Shown here: positions 1-8,081 of the stretch, one piece after another
Position numbering within the stretch: position 1 is the first letter of the stretch
Layout of the letters: every line of letters starts with the position of its first letter
NCBI RefSeq assembly: GCF_003950315.1
Contig: NZ_NGJT01000020.1
Coordinates: forward strand, 1-35,752
Direction: 5' to 3'
Length of the DNA stretch: 35,752 bases
Origin: Vagococcus bubulae
GTDB lineage: Bacteria > Bacillota > Bacilli > Lactobacillales > Vagococcaceae
Notes under the pieces: generated by a model
The model's input: the letters and a program-made list of their open reading frames with translations, nothing else
Database searches by the model: none
Told to the model about the DNA's origin: nothing
Program-made: the position numbers and the translations under genes

Positions 1-73
1 GTAGATAGGCTAGGAGTGGAAGTACAGTGATGTATGGAGCGGACTAGTACTAATCGGTCGAGGACTTAACCAA
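1..73 (+). rRNA. 23S ribosomal RNA, 3' end (partial)
   Basis: The first ~73 bases carry the conserved 3' terminus of 23S rRNA, including the stretch ggactagtactaatcggtcg followed by aggacttaacc. The gene starts outside the window. The exact 3' end is an estimate by comparison with other Firmicutes. It places the window directly downstream of an rRNA operon. Confidence 0.93.
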
Positions 74-117
74 GATAGCGGTGGACAATTATATTGATAC
101 TAACTTAACATCCAGTT

Positions 118-137
118 TTGAGTGAATAATCACTCAA
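118..137 (+). other. Hairpin in the 23S-5S spacer
   Basis: A perfect 8-bp stem (ttgagtga / tcactcaa) with an ataa loop lies in the 23S-5S spacer. It has no T-run, so it is not a terminator. It may be an rRNA-precursor processing structure, which is inference. Confidence 0.5.
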
Positions 138-152
138 TAAAAAAGCATATAA

Positions 153-270
153 GTGCGGTGACGATGGCAAGAAGGATACACCTGTAACCATGCCGAACAC
201 AGAAGTTAAGCTTCTTAGCGCCGAGGGTAGTGAAGGGTTTCCCTTTGTGAGAGTAGGACGTTGCCGTGCT
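153..270 (+). rRNA. 5S ribosomal RNA
   Basis: About 117 bases with the Firmicutes 5S core (gaaggatacacctg, catgccgaacacagaagtta, agcgccgagggtagt, gagagtaggacgttgcc). The 5' agtgcggtgac and the 3' gttgccgtgct pair as the terminal helix. Ends are good to a few bases. Confidence 0.95.
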
Positions 271-280
271 TATATCATTA

Positions 281-354
281 TCCGGCATAGCTCAGTTGGT
301 AGTAGCGCATGACTGTTAATCATGATGTCGTAGGTTCGAGTCCTACTGCCGGAG
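281..354 (+). tRNA. tRNA-Asn (GUU)
   Basis: Acceptor arms tccggca/tgccgga, T arm with ttcgagt, and anticodon stem catga/tcatg around loop ctgttaa (anticodon gtt) define tRNA-Asn. The 3' CCA is not encoded: the discriminator g is followed by ttc. Confidence 0.95.
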
Positions 355-378
355 TTCTTTTAATTTAGGTAAAACTCA

Positions 379-468
379 GGAGAGTTGTCCGAGTTGGCCG
401 AAGGAGCATGATTGGAAATCATGTAGACGGTATTAACTGTCTCAAGGGTTCGAATCCCTTACTCTCCG
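379..468 (+). tRNA. tRNA-Ser (GGA)
   Basis: Acceptor ggagagt/actctcc, a long variable arm (class II) and anticodon loop ttggaaa (gga) identify a serine tRNA reading UCC/UCU. The 3' CCA is not encoded. Confidence 0.95.
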
Positions 469-493
469 TATTTTAAAAGACAATTATTAGATT

Positions 494-565
494 GGCCCGT
501 TGGTCAAGCGGTTAAGACACCGCCCTTTCACGGCGGTAACACGGGTTCGATTCCCGTACGGGTCA
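494..565 (+). tRNA. tRNA-Glu (UUC)
   Basis: Acceptor ggcccgt/acgggtc with one G-U pair and anticodon stem ccgcc/ggcgg around loop ctttcac (ttc). The 3' CCA is not encoded. Confidence 0.95.
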
Positions 566-592
566 TAAAATTATTAATACAAACCATAACTA

Positions 593-665
593 GGTTCCGT
601 GGTGTAGGGGTTAACATGCCTGCCTGTCACGCAGGAGATCGCGGGTTCGATTCCCGTCGGGACCG
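593..665 (+). tRNA. tRNA-Asp (GUC)
   Basis: Acceptor ggttccg/cgggacc, anticodon stem cctgc/gcagg around loop ctgtcac (gtc). The discriminator is g and no CCA is encoded. Confidence 0.95.
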
Positions 666-670
666 TTATT

Positions 671-743
671 GGCGCAGTAGCTCAGTTGGTAGAGCAACGG
701 ATTGAAGCTCCGTGTGTCGGCAGTTCGATTCTGTCTTGCGCCA
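671..743 (+). tRNA. tRNA-Phe (GAA)
   Basis: Acceptor ggcgcag/ttgcgcc and anticodon stem acgga/tccgt around loop ttgaagc (gaa). It follows tRNA-Asp after five bases. No CCA is encoded. Confidence 0.95.
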
Positions 744-746
744 TTT

Positions 747-827
747 GGAGGGGTAGCGAAGTGGCTAAACGCGGCGGACTGTAAATCCGCTCCTTCGGGT
801 TCGGCAGTTCGAATCTGCCCCCCTCCA
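747..827 (+). tRNA. tRNA-Tyr (GUA)
   Basis: Acceptor ggagggg/cccctcc, long variable arm, and anticodon stem gcgga/tccgc around loop ctgtaaa (gta). No CCA is encoded. Confidence 0.95.
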
Positions 828-834
828 TATTTAA

Positions 835-905
835 AGGGGTATAGTTTAGCGGTAGAACTACGGTCTCCAAAACCGTCAGCGTGGGTTCGATTCCTACTAC
901 CCCTG
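835..905 (+). tRNA. tRNA-Trp (CCA)
   Basis: Acceptor aggggta/tacccct and anticodon stem acggt/accgt around loop ctccaaa (anticodon cca). The 3' terminal CCA is not encoded. Confidence 0.95.
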
Positions 906-915
906 TTAGTAATAT

Positions 916-989
916 GGCGACTGTGGCGAAGTGGTTAACGCACCGGATTGTGGCTCCGGCATTCGTGGGTTCGATTCCCATCAGTCGCC
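916..989 (+). tRNA. tRNA-His (GUG)
   Basis: Anticodon stem ccgga/tccgg around loop ttgtggc (gtg). The extra 5' G opposite the discriminator C, characteristic of histidine tRNAs, is visible as g916 facing c989. No CCA is encoded. Confidence 0.95.
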
Positions 990-999
990 TTTTTATTAT

Positions 1000-1071
1000 T
1001 GGGCTATAGCCAAGCGGTAAGGCAACGGACTTTGACTCCGTCACTCGTTGGTTCGAATCCAGCTAGCCCAG
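1000..1071 (+). tRNA. tRNA-Gln (UUG)
   Basis: Acceptor tgggcta/tagccca and anticodon stem acgga/tccgt around loop ctttgac (ttg). No CCA is encoded. Confidence 0.95.
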
Positions 1072-1080
1072 TTTATTAAA

Positions 1081-1151
<71 letters not shown>

Positions 1152-1159
1152 CTTGTTTT

Positions 1160-1244
1160 GCCGGCGTGGCGGAATTGGCAGACGCGCTGGACTCAAAATC
1201 CAGTGCCCATTGAGGGCGTGCCGGTTCGACCCCGGCCGCCGGTA
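1160..1244 (+). tRNA. tRNA-Leu (CAA)
   Basis: Class II tRNA with a long variable arm; acceptor gccggcg/cgccggt with a terminal G-U pair; anticodon stem ctgga/tccag around loop ctcaaaa (caa), reading UUG. No CCA is encoded. It is the last gene of the run. Confidence 0.94.
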
Positions 1245-1257
1245 TAATCTAGTAAAA

Positions 1258-1290
1258 AGAGCTTTGAATGATTTCATTCAAAGCTCTTTT
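1258..1290 (+). terminator. Rho-independent terminator of the rRNA/tRNA operon
   Basis: A near-perfect long hairpin (agagctttgaatga / tcattcaaagctct) followed by a T-run directly after tRNA-Leu. It is likely the end of the rRNA-tRNA transcript. Confidence 0.9.
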
Positions 1291-1334
1291 GGCATATACA
1301 AAGCGAATTAGTATAAATATCTAGATATATTATG

Positions 1335-1360
1335 TATAATAAAGGTCAATATAAGTCAAT
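1335..1360 (+). promoter_or_regulatory. ctsR-clpC -10 box and CtsR operator
   Basis: A consensus -10 tataat (1335-1340) is followed at 1344-1360 by ggtcaat-ata-agtcaat. This is a direct heptad repeat with 3-nt spacing, close to the CtsR operator consensus (A/GGTCAAA-N3-A/GGTCAAA). The operator covers the expected transcription start, so CtsR bound here would block its own operon. No good -35 box is seen at normal spacing. Confidence 0.82.
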
Positions 1361-1393
1361 TGTTTTATGTTACTTTTGAAGGGTGAGATTTTT

Positions 1394-1864
1394 ATGGAAA
1401 ATAAAAATATGTCTGATATTATAGAGGATTACTTAAAAGAACTATTGAAGAATGAAGATATTATTGAAATAAAACGAGCAGAAATTGCGAATCAATTTAA
1501 TTGTGTTCCATCACAAATTAACTATGTTATTAATACAAGATTCACTATTCCAAAAGGGTATCGGGTAGAGAGTAAACGTGGTGGTGGTGGCTATATTCGT
1601 ATTGTAAAAGTTAAGCTAATACAATATAAGACAAGAATATGCGAAGAAATTCCAGATATGATAAGCAAGGGTTTAACAGAGAGTGAAGCATTTGCTATTT
1701 TAAATGAACTACAGGATAATGATATAATAACTATACGTGAAAAGCATTTGCTTAATACTGCGTTTAAACTAACAGGCATTAGTCGTTCAGAAGAAGAAAA
1801 ATTATTGAGAGCGAATATGATGATTGACGTATTAGAACGTTTAACCTATGAAGAACAGGAGTGA
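1394..1864 (+). CDS. ctsR: CtsR, transcriptional repressor of class III stress genes
   Basis: This 156-residue protein matches CtsR, the dimeric winged-helix repressor of clp genes in Firmicutes. The N-terminal part holds the helix-turn-helix (residues ~20-45). It is followed by the wing with the glycine loop RGGGGYIRI, known in this family as the heat-sensing, DNA-contacting tip. The C-terminal half is the helical dimerisation domain. I chose ATG 1394 because aagggtgag sits 7 nt upstream; a longer reading from 1367 would add nine residues and lacks a ribosome site. It lies five bases upstream of clpC and is very probably autoregulated through the operator just upstream. mcsA and mcsB, which sit between ctsR and clpC in Bacillus, are absent. 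Confidence 0.95.
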   Translation: MENKNMSDIIEDYLKELLKNEDIIEIKRAEIANQFNCVPSQINYVINTRFTIPKGYRVESKRGGGGYIRIVKVKLIQYKTRICEEIPDMISKGLTESEAFAILNELQDNDIITIREKHLLNTAFKLTGISRSEEEKLLRANMMIDVLERLTYEEQE

Positions 1865-1869
1865 CATAT

Positions 1870-4326
1870 ATGAGTGAATTATTTACTAAGCGAGCTAACG
1901 AAGTTCTTAATCTAGCACAAGAGAGTGCAAAATATTTTAGACATGATGTAGTTGGGACAGAAGATTTATTGATTGCTTTAGTTAAAGAACCAAGAGGAAT
2001 TGGTGGTAAAGCAATGAGATATTTTGATGTTGATGATACTTATCTATTTGAAGAGGTTGAACAGATTGTTCAATATGGTCGTTACAAATCAAAGGAAAAT
2101 GAATTACTTCCGTATTCTCCGCGTGCTAAGGATGTATTAGCTTTCGCAGGTGAAGAGGCTAAACGGCTTGGAGCACCAAGTATTGGAACGGAACATATCT
2201 TACTTGCTTTGGTCAGAGAAGATACGTTATTATCTGCTAGAATTTTAAAGAATTTAGGAGTAGAACTTCCTAAATTACGCAAAGATATATTGAGAAGAAT
2301 CGGTATTACAGAAAATAATAAAAATGGTAAAAATCGAAAAATGGGTAAAAATTCAGGAAGTGAAGGGACCCCAACATTAGATTCTTTAGCACGAGATTTA
2401 ACCCAAAGTGCTCGAGAAAAACGGTTAGATCCATTAGTTGGTCGTGAAACAGAAGTGGAACGATTGATTCAAATTTTGAGTCGTCGAACGAAAAATAATC
2501 CGGTGCTGGTTGGAGAACCAGGTGTTGGAAAGACTGCTATTGCTGAAGGGTTAGCACAACGAATCATTGAAGCCAATGTACCAAAAGATATGCGAAACAA
2601 ACGTGTGATGATGCTTGATATGGGAGCAGTAGTTGCTGGAACTAAATATCGTGGTGAATTTGAAGATCGCATGAAAAAATTGGTGGATGAAATTTATCAT
2701 GATGGAGAGGTTATATTATTTATTGATGAGTTGCATACACTGATTGGAGCTGGTGGAGCTGAAGGTGCGATTGATGCATCTAATATTTTGAAACCTGCCT
2801 TAGCTCGTGGAGAATTGCAAACAATAGGGGCGACTACGTTAGATGAATATCAAAAATATATTGAAAAAGATTCAGCGTTAGAGCGTCGATTTGCTAAAAT
2901 TATGGTTGATGAACCCACTGAAGAAGAAACAATTGATATTTTGACAGGATTAAAATCTCAGTATGAAGAACATCATCAAGTAGCCATTACCCAAGAGGCT
3001 GTTGAGGCAGCAGTGAAATTATCTATTCGCTATATTAATGATAGACAATTGCCAGATAAAGCCATTGATTTGATTGACGAAGCATCTGCCAAAGTACGGC
3101 TAAACCAAGCAGAAAAGCCATCACCTATTGTGAAGCAACAAAAGGTATTAGCTAATATTTACCAAGAAAAAGAAGAAGCGATTATCAAGCAAAATTTTTC
3201 TGAGGTAGTAGACATTAGAGAAAAAGAAAAGAAAGCTTTGAAAAAATTAGCTAAACTTGTTGAGCAACAAGAAAAAGAAGAAAATGGCTATATGCAAAAA
3301 GTGACGGAACATAATATTGAATCAGTTATCTCTCAATGGACAGGGATTCCGTTGACTCAGCTTGAGAAAAAAGAAAGTGAACGTCTGCTTGATTTAGAGA
3401 AAGTGATGCATGAACGTGTTGTTGGCCAAGAAGAAGCAGTTGATTCTGTTTCTCGTGCGATTAGACGCGCTAGAAGTGGATTAAAGAGTCCTAATCGTCC
3501 AATAGGGTCATTTATGTTTTTAGGTCCAACAGGTGTTGGTAAAACAGAGCTAGCTAAAACTATTGCAGAAGTGATGTTTGGTTCAGAAGAAGCCTTGATT
3601 CGAGTTGATATGTCTGAGTTTATGGAGAAACATAGCACTAGCCGTTTAGTTGGTTCTCCTCCTGGATATGTTGGATATGATGAGGGTGGACAATTGACTG
3701 AACGGATTCGTCAAAAACCTTATTCTGTTGTGTTACTTGACGAAGTAGAAAAAGCTCATCCAGATGTATTTAACGTTTTATTACAAGTATTAGATGATGG
3801 CCATTTAACAGATGCTAAGGGCCGTAAAGTTGATTTCAAAAATACGATTATTATTATGACCTCTAATATCGGGGCAACTGCTTTACGAGATGAAAAAACG
3901 GTTGGATTTGGTGTGGCAGATGAATCAAAAGATTATAAAGCCATGAAATCTCGTATCTTAGAAGAATTGAAAAAATCATTTAGACCTGAATTTTTAAATC
4001 GTGTGGATGAAGTCGTGGTGTTCCATTCACTAAATAAAGAGCAATTGCATGATATTGTTAAGATTATGTCTAAAGACATTGTTGCGCGATTAAAAGAACA
4101 AGAGATTACATTGAAATTTACTCCTGCTGCGATTGATGTGATTAGCAGTGAAGGGTTTGATCCAGAATATGGTGCTCGTCCAATTCGTCGTGCTTTGCAA
4201 AAAGAAGTCGAAGATAAATTAAGTGAGTTACTTTTATCTGGTGAACTTCAAACGGGTGATACGATTACTTTAGGAGCTTCTAAAGGTAAAATTAATACAC
4301 GCATTAAACAAGTACAAAAAGTGTAG
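1870..4326 (+). CDS. clpC: ClpC, AAA+ unfoldase subunit of the ClpCP protease
   Basis: An 818-residue HSP100 protein with the ClpC order of domains: two N-terminal Clp-N repeats (~1-145); AAA+ domain D1 with Walker A GEPGVGKT (~217) and the Walker B region [14 protein letters not shown]; a middle coiled-coil/UVR-like region (~410-480); and AAA+ domain D2 with Walker A GPTGVGKT (~553) and sensor motif GARPIRRAL. The D2 loop VGFG (~678) is the ClpP-docking tripeptide context, so it should work with ClpP in unfolding and degrading proteins in the cytoplasm. Start ATG 1870 follows aggag at 1857-1861 with 8-nt spacing; GTG 1861 is in frame but overlaps the ribosome site. It is cotranscribed with ctsR and ends at a terminator. 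Confidence 0.97.
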   Translation: MSELFTKRANEVLNLAQESAKYFRHDVVGTEDLLIALVKEPRGIGGKAMRYFDVDDTYLFEEVEQIVQYGRYKSKENELLPYSPRAKDVLAFAGEEAKRLGAPSIGTEHILLALVREDTLLSARILKNLGVELPKLRKDILRRIGITENNKNGKNRKMGKNSGSEGTPTLDSLARDLTQSAREKRLDPLVGRETEVERLIQILSRRTKNNPVLVGEPGVGKTAIAEGLAQRIIEANVPKDMRNKRVMMLDMGAVVAGTKYRGEFEDRMKKLVDEIYHDGEVILFIDELHTLIGAGGAEGAIDASNILKPALARGELQTIGATTLDEYQKYIEKDSALERRFAKIMVDEPTEEETIDILTGLKSQYEEHHQVAITQEAVEAAVKLSIRYINDRQLPDKAIDLIDEASAKVRLNQAEKPSPIVKQQKVLANIYQEKEEAIIKQNFSEVVDIREKEKKALKKLAKLVEQQEKEENGYMQKVTEHNIESVISQWTGIPLTQLEKKESERLLDLEKVMHERVVGQEEAVDSVSRAIRRARSGLKSPNRPIGSFMFLGPTGVGKTELAKTIAEVMFGSEEALIRVDMSEFMEKHSTSRLVGSPPGYVGYDEGGQLTERIRQKPYSVVLLDEVEKAHPDVFNVLLQVLDDGHLTDAKGRKVDFKNTIIIMTSNIGATALRDEKTVGFGVADESKDYKAMKSRILEELKKSFRPEFLNRVDEVVVFHSLNKEQLHDIVKIMSKDIVARLKEQEITLKFTPAAIDVISSEGFDPEYGARPIRRALQKEVEDKLSELLLSGELQTGDTITLGASKGKINTRIKQVQKV

Positions 4327-4331
4327 CAAAA

Positions 4332-4364
4332 AAGCGTTAGTTATTCGCATAACTAGCGCTTTTA
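4332..4364. terminator. Terminator after clpC
   Basis: Inverted repeat aagcgttagttat / ataactagcgctt (one G-U pair) with A-rich and T-rich flanks. It is placed just after the clpC stop and could act in both directions. Confidence 0.88.
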
Positions 4365-4377
4365 TCTTGTGAGAGAA

Positions 4378-4407
4378 TTGCGATAGGTTTAGTCTATATG
4401 GTAGGAT
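4378..4407 (+). promoter_or_regulatory. Candidate promoter of the U32-gor operon
   Basis: ttgcga (4378-4383) and taggat (4402-4407) are separated by 18 bp in the gap between the clpC terminator and the next gene. This is a moderate match only. Confidence 0.35.
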
Positions 4408-4439
4408 AAGAGTGTTTATAATGGATAGGAGTGTCTTGT

Positions 4440-5360
4440 ATGATAGAAATAAGTACAACAGTTGACTCACTTGAACAAGCACGTCAATTAGTTGAATTAG
4501 ATATCGACGTTTTGTGTTTTGGAGAAGAAGAATTTGGCTTAAGATTACCACATTATTTCACAAGAAAAGAAATGTCTGAGTTGGTTGAATTGGCTCATAA
4601 GCATGGGAAAAAAGCGCGTGTTGCGGTGAGTGCGATTATGCATCCAGACAAAATGGAAAAAATACCAGAATACTTGCAGTTTTTAGAATCAATTAGTATA
4701 GATGATATTATTGTAGGCGATCCTGGTGTGATTTATGTATTACAACGTGACGGGTATCAGTTGCCATATGTTTATAATGCGGAAACTATGGTTACAAGCT
4801 CGAGACAAGTTAACTTTTGGGCGAAACGTGGAGCAATAGGTGCTATACTGGCACGGGAAATTCCATTTGAAGAATTGCAACATATTGGGAAAGAAGCGGA
4901 TGTGTTTACGGAAGTACTTGTGTACGGAGCAACCTGTATCCACCATTCAAAACGTCCATTGATTACAAATTATTTTAACTTTACCAAGCAACAGGATAAA
5001 GTTGCGAAAGAAGATGGCTTATTTATCTCAGAGCCAAAAGATGAAGAAACGCATTATTCTATTTTTGAAGACAAGCATGGGACACACATTTATGCAACGA
5101 ATGATGTAGACTTAATGTTTGAATTAAACGAATTATATGAAGCAGGTTTAAACCATTGGAAATTAGATGGGATGTATACCCCTGGAGAAGCATTTGTGAC
5201 GATTGTATCGTGCTTTATTGAAGCTAAAAAAGCGTTGATTGCTGGAACTTGGACAGAGCAATTGGCAAAAAAATTACAAACCATTGTGATGGAAAATCAC
5301 CCAATTGGGCGAAGTTTAGATACTGGTTTTTATTATTTAGATCCTGAAGAAATAAAATAG
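4440..5360 (+). CDS. trhP1: Peptidase U32 family protein, TrhP1 (YrrN)-like
   Basis: This 306-residue protein is the shorter of two adjacent U32-family proteins. The pair resembles Bacillus subtilis YrrN/YrrO (TrhP1/TrhP2), which are known to take part in prephenate-dependent 5-hydroxylation of uridine 34 in tRNA. The TIM-barrel-like N-terminus (EISTTVDSLEQARQLVELDI) is typical, and YGATCIHHSKRPL occupies the place of the U32 cysteine signature in a degenerate form. Start ATG 4440 follows aggag at 4427 with 8-nt spacing; GTG 4431 is in frame but overlaps that site. It lies 12 bp upstream of the larger partner, so the two are surely cotranscribed. Family membership is firm; the tRNA role is by analogy with the pair. 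Confidence 0.85.
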   Translation: MIEISTTVDSLEQARQLVELDIDVLCFGEEEFGLRLPHYFTRKEMSELVELAHKHGKKARVAVSAIMHPDKMEKIPEYLQFLESISIDDIIVGDPGVIYVLQRDGYQLPYVYNAETMVTSSRQVNFWAKRGAIGAILAREIPFEELQHIGKEADVFTEVLVYGATCIHHSKRPLITNYFNFTKQQDKVAKEDGLFISEPKDEETHYSIFEDKHGTHIYATNDVDLMFELNELYEAGLNHWKLDGMYTPGEAFVTIVSCFIEAKKALIAGTWTEQLAKKLQTIVMENHPIGRSLDTGFYYLDPEEIK

Positions 5361-5372
5361 GAGAGAGTGAAG

Positions 5373-6608
5373 ATGACAAATACATTGAAACGACCAGAAG
5401 TATTAGCACCAGCTGGAACCCTTGAAAAATTAAAAGTCGCCATTCATTATGGGGCAGATGCGGTCTATATTGGTGGAAATGCTTATGGATTAAGAAGCCG
5501 TGCGGGTAACTTCTCATACGAAGAGATGGAAGAAGGCGTTGCGTTTGCTAAAGAACGTGGTGCGAAAGTCTATGTTGCAGCTAATATGGTAACTCATGAG
5601 GGAGACGCAAAAGGTTCTGGTGAGTTTTTTAGAACGTTACGTGATATTGGAATCAGTGCGGTTATAGTGTCTGATCCTGCTTTAATTGAAGTATGTATTA
5701 CAGAAGCGCCAGGATTACCTGTACATCTATCAACACAATCTTCAGCAACGAATTTTGAAACCCTTGAATTTTGGAAAAATGAAGGATTAGAACGTGTGGT
5801 TCTAGGACGAGAAGTATCAATGGAAGAAGTGGCAAAGATTCGTCAAAACACAGATATTGAAATAGAAGCATTTATCCATGGCGCGATGTGTATTTCTTAT
5901 TCTGGTCGTTGCACGTTATCAAATCATATGAGCCACAGAGACGCTAATCGTGGTGGGTGTTCTCAATCTTGTCGCTGGAAATATGATTTATTCGATATGC
6001 CTTTTGGTGAGGAGAGACGTTCACTAACAGATACTGGAGAAGTGAGTGAGCCATTTTCTATGAGTGCGGTTGATATGTCAATGATTGAACACATTCCTGA
6101 TTTGGTAAAAAATGGTGTGGATAGTTTAAAAATTGAAGGACGGATGAAATCGATTCACTATGTGTCAACAGTATCCAATGTTTATAAAAAGGCTGTTGAT
6201 AGCTATATGGCAGACCCAGAAAATTATGAATGCAAGCAAGAGTGGATTGATGAATTATGGAAAGTAGCACAACGAGAATTAGCAACCGGTTTTTATTATC
6301 ATACTCCAACTGATGACGAGCAATTATTTGGAAAACGTCGTAAAATACCAGTGTATAAGTTCATTGGTGAGGTGTTAGACTATGATAACGAAACGAAAAT
6401 TGCCACAATCCGACAACGTAATCATTTTAGATTAGATGACCACATTGAATTTTATGGTCCAGGGTTTACTCATTTTGAACAAGATATCAAAGAAATGTGG
6501 AATGAAGATGGTGAGTTAATCGAAAAAGCACCGAATGCTATGATGATTGTAAAAATGCCTGTTGAACAACCAGTTAAACCTGGTGATATGATTCGCAAAC
6601 AAAAATAA
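5373..6608 (+). CDS. trhP2: Peptidase U32 family protein, TrhP2 (YrrO)-like
   Basis: A 411-residue protein with the full U32 signature: FIHGAMCISYSGRCTLSNHM (~170) and RGGCSQSCRW, carrying conserved cysteines that in the tRNA/rRNA hydroxylation branch (TrhP, RlhA) are proposed to bind an Fe-S cluster. A second hallmark is SLKIEGRMKS (~250). The C-terminal ~80 residues form the small beta domain that usually follows in this family. ATG 5373 is preferred over GTG 5367 because the ribosome site aggagag at 5359 leaves 9 nt to ATG but only 3 nt to GTG. With the preceding gene it probably forms the two-subunit enzyme for tRNA U34 hydroxylation. Older annotations call such proteins collagenases or proteases, which is likely wrong for this branch. 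Confidence 0.88.
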   Translation: MTNTLKRPEVLAPAGTLEKLKVAIHYGADAVYIGGNAYGLRSRAGNFSYEEMEEGVAFAKERGAKVYVAANMVTHEGDAKGSGEFFRTLRDIGISAVIVSDPALIEVCITEAPGLPVHLSTQSSATNFETLEFWKNEGLERVVLGREVSMEEVAKIRQNTDIEIEAFIHGAMCISYSGRCTLSNHMSHRDANRGGCSQSCRWKYDLFDMPFGEERRSLTDTGEVSEPFSMSAVDMSMIEHIPDLVKNGVDSLKIEGRMKSIHYVSTVSNVYKKAVDSYMADPENYECKQEWIDELWKVAQRELATGFYYHTPTDDEQLFGKRRKIPVYKFIGEVLDYDNETKIATIRQRNHFRLDDHIEFYGPGFTHFEQDIKEMWNEDGELIEKAPNAMMIVKMPVEQPVKPGDMIRKQK

Positions 6609-6623
6609 GGAGGGAGAAAAAGG

Positions 6624-7967
6624 ATGAAAACATTTGATTATATTGTCATTGGTGGTGGAAGTGGGGGGATTGCTTCTGCTAATCGTGCGGGAATGCACGG
6701 CGCGAAAGTACTACTAATAGAAGGAAATGAACTAGGAGGAACCTGTGTTAATGTTGGGTGTGTTCCTAAAAAAGTCATGTGGTCAGCTTCTCAAATGAAC
6801 GACATGCTGCATCACCAAGCCTATGAGTATGGATTTGATGTGACAGTGGATGGCTTTGATATGGCTCGTTTAGTAAAAAATCGCCAAACGTACATCAAAC
6901 GTTTAAATGGTTTGTATCTAAAGGGATTAGAAAGCAACGGAGTCACTCATATTAAAGGGTATGCAAAATTTAAAGAGAAAAATGTCGTGGAAGTGAATGG
7001 CGAAACATTTACGGCACCTCATATTTTAATTGCGACAGGTGGAAAAATTATTCGACCAGCTATTCCAGGAGCAGAGTATGGAATTGATTCAAATGGTTTC
7101 TTTGAATTAACAAAATTACTAAAACGTGTGGCAGTAGTTGGAGCGGGATATATTGCCGTTGAAATTGCTGGGGTATTAAATGGTTTAGGAGCTGAAACGC
7201 ACTTAGCATTTAGACGCGATACTTTTTTACGTGATTTTGATGATTTATTAATTAATGGTTTGACAGAAAGCTATGAAAAAAGTGGTGTCCATTTACACGC
7301 CAACAGTGTACCAAAGCGTGTTGAAAAAACATCTGAAGGATATGTGTTACACTTTGAAAATGGAAAATCGTTAGCAGTTGATGAAATCGTATGGGCAATT
7401 GGTCGTGTACCGAATATGGATGGATTAAATCTTGATATGACAGACGTTGAATTAACAGATAAAGGGGCAATTAAAGTAGACAAATATCAAAATACCACAC
7501 AAGAAGGTATTTACGCGGTAGGAGATGTGATTGATAAAATCAATTTAACACCTGTGGCAATTGCAGCAGGACGTCGTTTATCTGAAAGATTATTTAACAA
7601 TCAAGAAAATATGTTCCTTGAATACCACACTGTTCCAACAGTTGTATTTTCTCATCCAGCGATTGGAACAGTTGGATTAACTGAGAAACAAGCCAGAGAA
7701 CAATACGGTGATGATGTCAAAATTTATACCTCTCGTTTTACCCCAATGCAGTTTGCGATTACTGAAGTACGTGAAAAGTGTTGGATGAAATTAGTGTGTG
7801 TTGGAAAAGAAGAAAAAATAGTAGGGTTACATGGTATCGGACTAGGTGTTGATGAGATGTTACAAGGATTTGCTGTAGCAGTTAAAATGGGGGCTACAAA
7901 AGCTGACTTTGACCAAACTGTTGCCATCCATCCGACCGGTGCAGAAGAATTTGTGACAATGAGATAG
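6624..7967 (+). CDS. gor: Glutathione-disulfide reductase
   Basis: This 447-residue FAD-dependent disulfide reductase has the FAD Rossmann motif GGGSGG (10-15) and the redox pair C41/C46 in [13 protein letters not shown]. The NADPH Rossmann motif [12 protein letters not shown] is followed by arginines in AFRRD that suit NADPH over NADH. It also has the second FAD motif YAVGDV, and the C-terminal HPTGAEE carrying the catalytic histidine-glutamate pair. The VNVGCVPKK context is that of glutathione reductase rather than lipoamide dehydrogenase or mercuric reductase. It should regenerate reduced glutathione in the cytoplasm. A strong ribosome site (aaggaggg) lies upstream, and the gap to the preceding U32 gene is only 15 bp, so it is the last gene of that operon. 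No glutathione synthesis gene is in view. Confidence 0.92.
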   Translation: MKTFDYIVIGGGSGGIASANRAGMHGAKVLLIEGNELGGTCVNVGCVPKKVMWSASQMNDMLHHQAYEYGFDVTVDGFDMARLVKNRQTYIKRLNGLYLKGLESNGVTHIKGYAKFKEKNVVEVNGETFTAPHILIATGGKIIRPAIPGAEYGIDSNGFFELTKLLKRVAVVGAGYIAVEIAGVLNGLGAETHLAFRRDTFLRDFDDLLINGLTESYEKSGVHLHANSVPKRVEKTSEGYVLHFENGKSLAVDEIVWAIGRVPNMDGLNLDMTDVELTDKGAIKVDKYQNTTQEGIYAVGDVIDKINLTPVAIAAGRRLSERLFNNQENMFLEYHTVPTVVFSHPAIGTVGLTEKQAREQYGDDVKIYTSRFTPMQFAITEVREKCWMKLVCVGKEEKIVGLHGIGLGVDEMLQGFAVAVKMGATKADFDQTVAIHPTGAEEFVTMR

Positions 7968-8015
7968 GTAGGATAAATTAAATTAATTATTATATGAGAA
8001 CGAGTTGAAAAAATT

Positions 8016-8044
8016 TTGAAACTACCTAGTCTATCGGGTATAAT
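8016..8044 (+). promoter_or_regulatory. Promoter of cydABCD
   Basis: ttgaaa (8016-8021) and consensus tataat (8039-8044) are separated by exactly 17 bp, about 40 nt upstream of cydA. No clear Rex, CcpA or Fnr-type operator was recognised next to it by eye. Confidence 0.8.
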
Positions 8045-8081
8045 AAGTTTGTTAAATAGACGTATATAAGGAGGATTATTC

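Noticed and set aside
682-1044. Open frames on both strands across the tRNA cluster
   Set aside because: They run through several complete tRNA genes; the translations are tRNA sequence read as protein.
1367-1393. Longer N-terminus for CtsR from ATG 1367
   Set aside because: No ribosome site precedes it, the extra nine residues are not CtsR-like, and ATG 1394 has a good site.
1291-1393. CIRCE (HrcA) element upstream of ctsR
   Set aside because: No TTAGCACTC-N9-GAGTGCTAA-like inverted repeat is present; only the CtsR heptads are seen.
4417-4422. Consensus tataat as promoter for the U32 operon
   Set aside because: It ends five bases before the ribosome binding site and has no -35 at proper spacing, so it would give a nearly leaderless mRNA.
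4740-5517. Minus-strand frames inside the two U32 genes
   Set aside because: They overlap conserved coding sequence, lack ribosome sites and show no recognisable domain.
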